Notes under the pieces: generated by a model | Told to the model about the DNA's origin: nothing | The model's database searches: none | The model's input: only the letters and a program-made list of their open reading frames with translations | NCBI GenBank assembly: GCA_022800935.1 | Contig: JAAWRH010000028.1 | Location: forward strand, 1-54,235 | Length of the DNA: 54,235 bases | Direction: 5' to 3' | Source: Oscillospiraceae bacterium | GTDB lineage: Bacteria > Bacillota > Clostridia > Oscillospirales > Ruminococcaceae | Program-made: the position numbers and the translations under genes | Part shown: positions 51,111 through 54,235 of the stretch, in pieces | Layout: every line of letters begins with the position of its first letter | Position numbering within the stretch: the first letter of the stretch is position 1

Positions 51111-52526
51111 ATGACAAGCTTTATTATGTATGCCTCCGCCATTGCCGCGGTTGCCATTGTGGTTGTCATGCTGATTAAGAAGATGGATATCAAAATTACC
51201 CTATTCCTGATGGGTATTGTCCTGATGTTTGTTGGCGCGGCCATTGGAAACCCCATTGGCGGGGCGGATTACGCGTCTACCGGGGCATTCTGGCTGGACC
51301 CGCTCAAGGTAATCGCCGACCAATTTAAGAGCACCATTTCGTCCGCGGGGTTCATCATCCTGATCTTGGGCGGCTATTCCGCCTATATGAACGCAATCAA
51401 GGCCAACAATGTCACGGTCAGCGTCCTGACTAAGCCGATTGCAAAAATCAAATCGGTCTATGTCCTGGTTCCGATTGTATTCCTGCTGGGGAATCTGCTT
51501 TCCCTGGTTGTGCCAAGTGCGTCCAACCTGGCGATTATTCTCCTTGCCACCCTGTACCCCATCCTGATCCAGGCTGGAATGAGCACATTGACCGCGGCGG
51601 GCATTATCGCCACAACCGCCACCATCGTCCCCACACCCCTGGGCAGCGACAATGTAGCCATCGCCGCCGAGCTGGCCCAGACCGCGGAGTTTGCGGGCAT
51701 GACCGCCACAGACTACGTCTTCCGCTATCATGCCCTGGTTTCGATTCCCACCCTGCTCCTCATGGCGGTTATCCACTATTTCTGGCAGAGACTCTGCGAC
51801 AAGAAGGACGGCAGCAGCGCCAACGCCCTGGAAAAGGTGGAAAAGGTGGAGGAAATCCCAGGGGGCGCGCTGTTCCGCACCGTGTACGCCATTTTGCCCC
51901 TGCTCCCTATCCTGCTGCTGATCGGTGTCTTTGCCATCCAGAAGCTGACCGGAGTGACCATCAATATCAGCGTTGAGGTCGCGACGCTGTTCTCCTTCCT
52001 CATTGCCATCATCTGCGAGCTGGTGCGCAATAAAAACGGAAAGGACACCCTGAACCAGACAGAATCCTTCTTCAAGGGTATGGGCGGCTCTATGCCAATC
52101 GTTGCGCTGCTGGTGGCGGGAACGATTTTTGTGACCGGCCTTAAATCCATTGGGCTTATCTCCGCGCTCCAGGACGCTATGGTCGGAATGCAGGGCAGCG
52201 GAATGGGCTTTGTCCTGCCCCTGCTGCTGGTGGGTCTGACCGCCCTGATTGTACTGCTCAGCGGCAGCGGAACAGCGCTATTTTTCGCCATGGTGCCGCT
52301 GATGGTTCCCCTTGCCGCCGCCGCGGGCATCTCCGTCTTTGCGGTATCCATTCCCATGGGACTGGCGGGCAATCTGCTGCGCGCCGTATCCCCAGTCTCG
52401 GCAGTTGTGATGATTGTTGCGGGGAGCGTCAAGCGCGAGCCTTTGGCGGTTGTAAAAAGGACTGCGGTCCCCATGATTGCCGGCACGGTATTTATGTTTG
52501 TGCTTTCTATGATCCTGTTCCTGTGA
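51111..52526 (+). CDS. DcuC-family transporter, probably for nucleosides or ribose
   Basis: A 471-residue protein with about 12 membrane segments of the DcuC/ion-transporter superfamily: LVVPSASNLAIILLATLYPILI in the first half and LLSGSGTALFFAMVPLMVPLAAAAG in the second are the paired conserved regions. Characterised DcuC proteins carry C4-dicarboxylates, but members placed next to nucleoside hydrolase and ribokinase are likely to import nucleosides; that is inference from position. AGGAAGGAG lies before the ATG, and the gene is 30 nt after the hydrolase. Confidence 0.85.
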   Translation: MTSFIMYASAIAAVAIVVVMLIKKMDIKITLFLMGIVLMFVGAAIGNPIGGADYASTGAFWLDPLKVIADQFKSTISSAGFIILILGGYSAYMNAIKANNVTVSVLTKPIAKIKSVYVLVPIVFLLGNLLSLVVPSASNLAIILLATLYPILIQAGMSTLTAAGIIATTATIVPTPLGSDNVAIAAELAQTAEFAGMTATDYVFRYHALVSIPTLLLMAVIHYFWQRLCDKKDGSSANALEKVEKVEEIPGGALFRTVYAILPLLPILLLIGVFAIQKLTGVTINISVEVATLFSFLIAIICELVRNKNGKDTLNQTESFFKGMGGSMPIVALLVAGTIFVTGLKSIGLISALQDAMVGMQGSGMGFVLPLLLVGLTALIVLLSGSGTALFFAMVPLMVPLAAAAGISVFAVSIPMGLAGNLLRAVSPVSAVVMIVAGSVKREPLAVVKRTAVPMIAGTVFMFVLSMILFL

Positions 52527-52539
52527 GGAGGCGGACTTG

Positions 52540-53436
52540 ATGAAAAAAATCGGCGTTGTTGGCAGCATCAATATGGATATGACCGTAATGGCGGAACGGA
52601 TTCCCCTGAAGGGGGAAACCCTGAAAGGGGAAAACCTCCGCTATATTCCCGGAGGCAAGGGCGCGAATCAGGCAGTGGCCATGGCCAAGCTGGGGGCAGA
52701 GGTTGAGATGTTCGGCTGCGTCGGCGATGATGACGCGGGGCAGAAGCTTGTGGCGAATTTGCGCGATGTGGGCGTTGAAACCGGGAGCATCCGAACTGTC
52801 CCCCAAGTCCCCACAGGGCTGGCCATCATCACCACCGGTGAGAAGGACAACACCATTATTGTGGTGGCTGGCGCAAACGACTGTGTGGATATCGCCTATG
52901 TGGAATCCGTCCGGAAAAGGATTTTAGGCTGCGAGCTGATTCTGCTGCAAAATGAAATTCCCCAGGAAACCATTGCGTATTTGATCAGCCTGTGCAGGAC
53001 AAACGGAGTCAAGGTCCTCCTCAACCCTGGACCGGCCCGCCCGATCAGCCCGGAGCTGATTGAGCAACTCACATATATCACACCCAATGAGCACGAAGCG
53101 GCAATTTTGTTTGGACAGGAGCGCAGCTTTGAGGAGCTGATGATGCAGTACCCGGAAAAACTGGTAATCACCCAGGGCTCAAGAGGCGTAAGCACCTGCC
53201 TGAAGACAGGAGCGCTTCTGCATATTCCCGCACGCAAGGCCAATGTGGTTGATACAACCGGTGCGGGGGATACCTTAAACGGCGCCTTTGCGGCGGCGAT
53301 TATCAGGGGGTATTCAATGGAGAAGGCGCTGCTGTACGCCAATACAGCGGCAAGCCTTTCCACGGAAAAGCACGGTGCGCAGGGCGGCATGCCGACGGAT
53401 AAAGAGGTCCGGCAGGCCCTCAGCGGGGATTCCTGA
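52540..53436 (+). CDS. rbsK: Ribokinase
   Basis: A 298-residue PfkB-family kinase from ATG 52540 (GAGGAGG 8 nt upstream). The first PfkB signature is YIPGGKGANQAVAMAKLG (about 35-52) and the second is VVDTTGAGDTLNGAFAAAI, with the catalytic Asp in GAGD. The N-terminal GSINMDMTVMAERIPLKGET is typical of ribokinase. It phosphorylates the ribose set free by the nucleoside hydrolase, giving ribose-5-phosphate. It begins 14 nt after the transporter stop and is the last gene of the operon. Confidence 0.92.
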   Translation: MKKIGVVGSINMDMTVMAERIPLKGETLKGENLRYIPGGKGANQAVAMAKLGAEVEMFGCVGDDDAGQKLVANLRDVGVETGSIRTVPQVPTGLAIITTGEKDNTIIVVAGANDCVDIAYVESVRKRILGCELILLQNEIPQETIAYLISLCRTNGVKVLLNPGPARPISPELIEQLTYITPNEHEAAILFGQERSFEELMMQYPEKLVITQGSRGVSTCLKTGALLHIPARKANVVDTTGAGDTLNGAFAAAIIRGYSMEKALLYANTAASLSTEKHGAQGGMPTDKEVRQALSGDS

Positions 53437-53442
53437 ATATAC

Positions 53443-53586
53443 TTAAAAGCGGATGGACAAAAGTGCCGGTTTGATGCGGATTGCATCAGAGCTTTTGAGA
53501 AGGTGGGATTGCAGGAATAGTTCAAGATTTGGGAACAGCACGGCAGCAGCCTGATCAAAGGGCTTAGCGAAATGCACAGCGCATAA
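53443..53586 (+). pseudogene. Possible protein-coding remnant with internal stop
   Basis: Reading from 53443 gives LKADGQKCRFDADCIRAFEK, then VGLQE, a TAG at 53518, then FKIWEQHGSSLIKGLSEMHS and a TAA at 53584. The composition is protein-like on both sides of the stop, suggesting the end of a decayed gene. I cannot name the family. The rest of 53437-53832 holds the terminator and no gene. Confidence 0.25.
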
Positions 53587-53657
53587 ATAGTAACAGGAAG
53601 ATTATCTACCGGTGGGATTTACCTGTATTGGCACCAAAATGATAAAAAGACAAAGCT

Positions 53658-53698
53658 AAAGGGCTTGCCGTCTTCTCTTCATAGACAGCAAGCCCTTT
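53658..53698. terminator. Terminator between the salvage operon and the BlaI-type gene
   Basis: AAAGGGCTTGC (53658-53668) pairs with GCAAGCCCTTT (53688-53698), and the stem continues inward with GTCT/AGAC after one mismatch. The flanking T-run on the plus strand is weak, but stem stability and the convergent position support it. Confidence 0.7.
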
Positions 53699-53832
53699 CA
53701 ACGATTTGAATCATTTTACAATATAGACGATATGCCAAAGGGTCGGAGAGACTACGCCGGATTGACTTGATGAAACCGGCAGGATACTGTTTGAGGATCT
53801 TTGCGATGTTTTATCGTAAGGAAGGGAAGAAC

Positions 53833-54216
53833 TCAATCGTCAGAGTCAAGGAGTTTGCGGATGTGGTCGGTTTCCTCCTTGGAGAGGACAGAGGGGGAAG
53901 TAAAGGCGGCGACAAAGGTGCTCAAGGAGTTACCAAATTGAGTGCGAATCAAGTCGCGAGCCCACTGGTTGATATATTCCTGTCTTGAATAAACGGAATA
54001 ATAGATATAGTTTCTGCCCTTGACCTTAACTTCCAGCAAGCCCATTTTCTGAAGATTGCTCAAAAAAGTGCTGAGGGTCTGCTTCTTCCAATCCTTTTCC
54101 AGAAACTCACGAGCATATTGGGACAGCTCCCTGAATGTAAAGGCGTCCTTCCCGAAATCCCAGAAGAGGCTCATGATTTCCGCTTCGGTATTTGTAAGTC
54201 CGAAATATTTTTTCAC
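53833..54216 (-). CDS. BlaI/MecI/CopY-family winged-helix repressor
   Basis: A 127-residue protein from GTG 54216, with AGGGAG about 9 nt upstream. LTNTEAEIMSLFWDFGKDAFTFREL is the first helix of BlaI/MecI repressors, and the DNA-binding core continues with KKQTLSTFLSNLQKMGLLEVKVKGRNYIYYSVYSRQEY. The usual protease-cleavage region and dimerisation tail follow. Such proteins repress beta-lactamase, copper or other stress genes. No BlaR-type sensor or target gene is next to it in this window, so the role is open; the upstream partner could lie beyond the right edge. Confidence 0.87.
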   Translation of the reverse strand: MKKYFGLTNTEAEIMSLFWDFGKDAFTFRELSQYAREFLEKDWKKQTLSTFLSNLQKMGLLEVKVKGRNYIYYSVYSRQEYINQWARDLIRTQFGNSLSTFVAAFTSPSVLSKEETDHIRKLLDSDD

Positions 54217-54235
54217 TCAAATTGCTCCCTATTGC

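Noticed and set aside
53767-53988. 73-codon plus-strand ORF near the right end
   Set aside because: It is antisense to the BlaI-type repressor and has no ribosome binding site or recognisable domain.

Overview
The window looks like chromosome of a spore-forming, gut-type member of the Clostridia (Bacillota). The grounds are spmA/spmB, an AbrB/SpoVT-type regulator, a ylxM-ffh-rpsP-khpA cluster, YesM/YesN-type two-component genes, strong GGAGG ribosome binding sites, and moderately GC-rich coding sequence between AT-rich spacers. The genus cannot be fixed from sequence reading alone. No rRNA, tRNA, CRISPR array, transposase or phage gene was seen.

Layout. 1-6.3 kb: a partial repeat-bearing surface protein, an AbrB-type regulator, spmAB, a MATE exporter and a GarR-type dehydrogenase. 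6.4-10.7 kb: a type III restriction subunit with only a relic of its methyltransferase, joined to a DUF4365-like gene. 10.7-14.6 kb: two acetyltransferases, two Nudix proteins, a YesU-like DUF1961 protein and a methyltransferase. 14.7-17.3 kb: ylxM-ffh-rpsP-khpA behind a consensus promoter. 17.3-23.7 kb: a tightly overlapping operon of a TerB_N/TerB_C protein, a BrxD-like (DUF2791) ATPase and an Lhr/BrxHI-like helicase, followed by a threonine-aldolase-type enzyme. 23.8-26.2 kb: an FAD-Rieske oxidoreductase and an ECF sigma factor with a cut-down partner gene. 26.2-32.7 kb: a PhoB/PhoR-like pair and a Na/Pi symporter with PhoU tail, flanking a decayed YesM/YesN pair and a sugar-binding-like protein. 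32.8-48.0 kb: a glycan-utilisation locus (ABC importer, YesM/YesN, GH115, GH43, GH35, GH43_24-like). 48.1-53.7 kb: a nucleoside-salvage operon whose first gene has been cut by a deletion. 53.8 kb: a BlaI/MecI-type repressor.

How genes work together. The glycan locus imports oligosaccharides and appears to degrade them in the cytoplasm, because none of the four hydrolases has a signal peptide. The nucleoside operon combines a permease, a nucleoside hydrolase, a DcuC-family carrier and ribokinase, so ribose and bases can be recovered. The PhoB/PhoR-like pair and the Na/Pi symporter share the same three-copy TTTAC repeat layout (steps of 11 and 23 bp) upstream, which suggests one phosphate regulon.

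The strongest candidate for a little-described system is the TerB / BrxD-like / BrxHI-like operon. It has a perfect TTGACA-17-TATAAT promoter with a direct repeat abutting the -10 box, and lacks the methyltransferase and PglZ of BREX. A second theme is repeated small deletions that fused or cut neighbouring genes: mod/DUF4365, histidine kinase/response regulator, LysR/NCS2 and the anti-sigma gene. All calls come from reading the sequence; no database search was possible.
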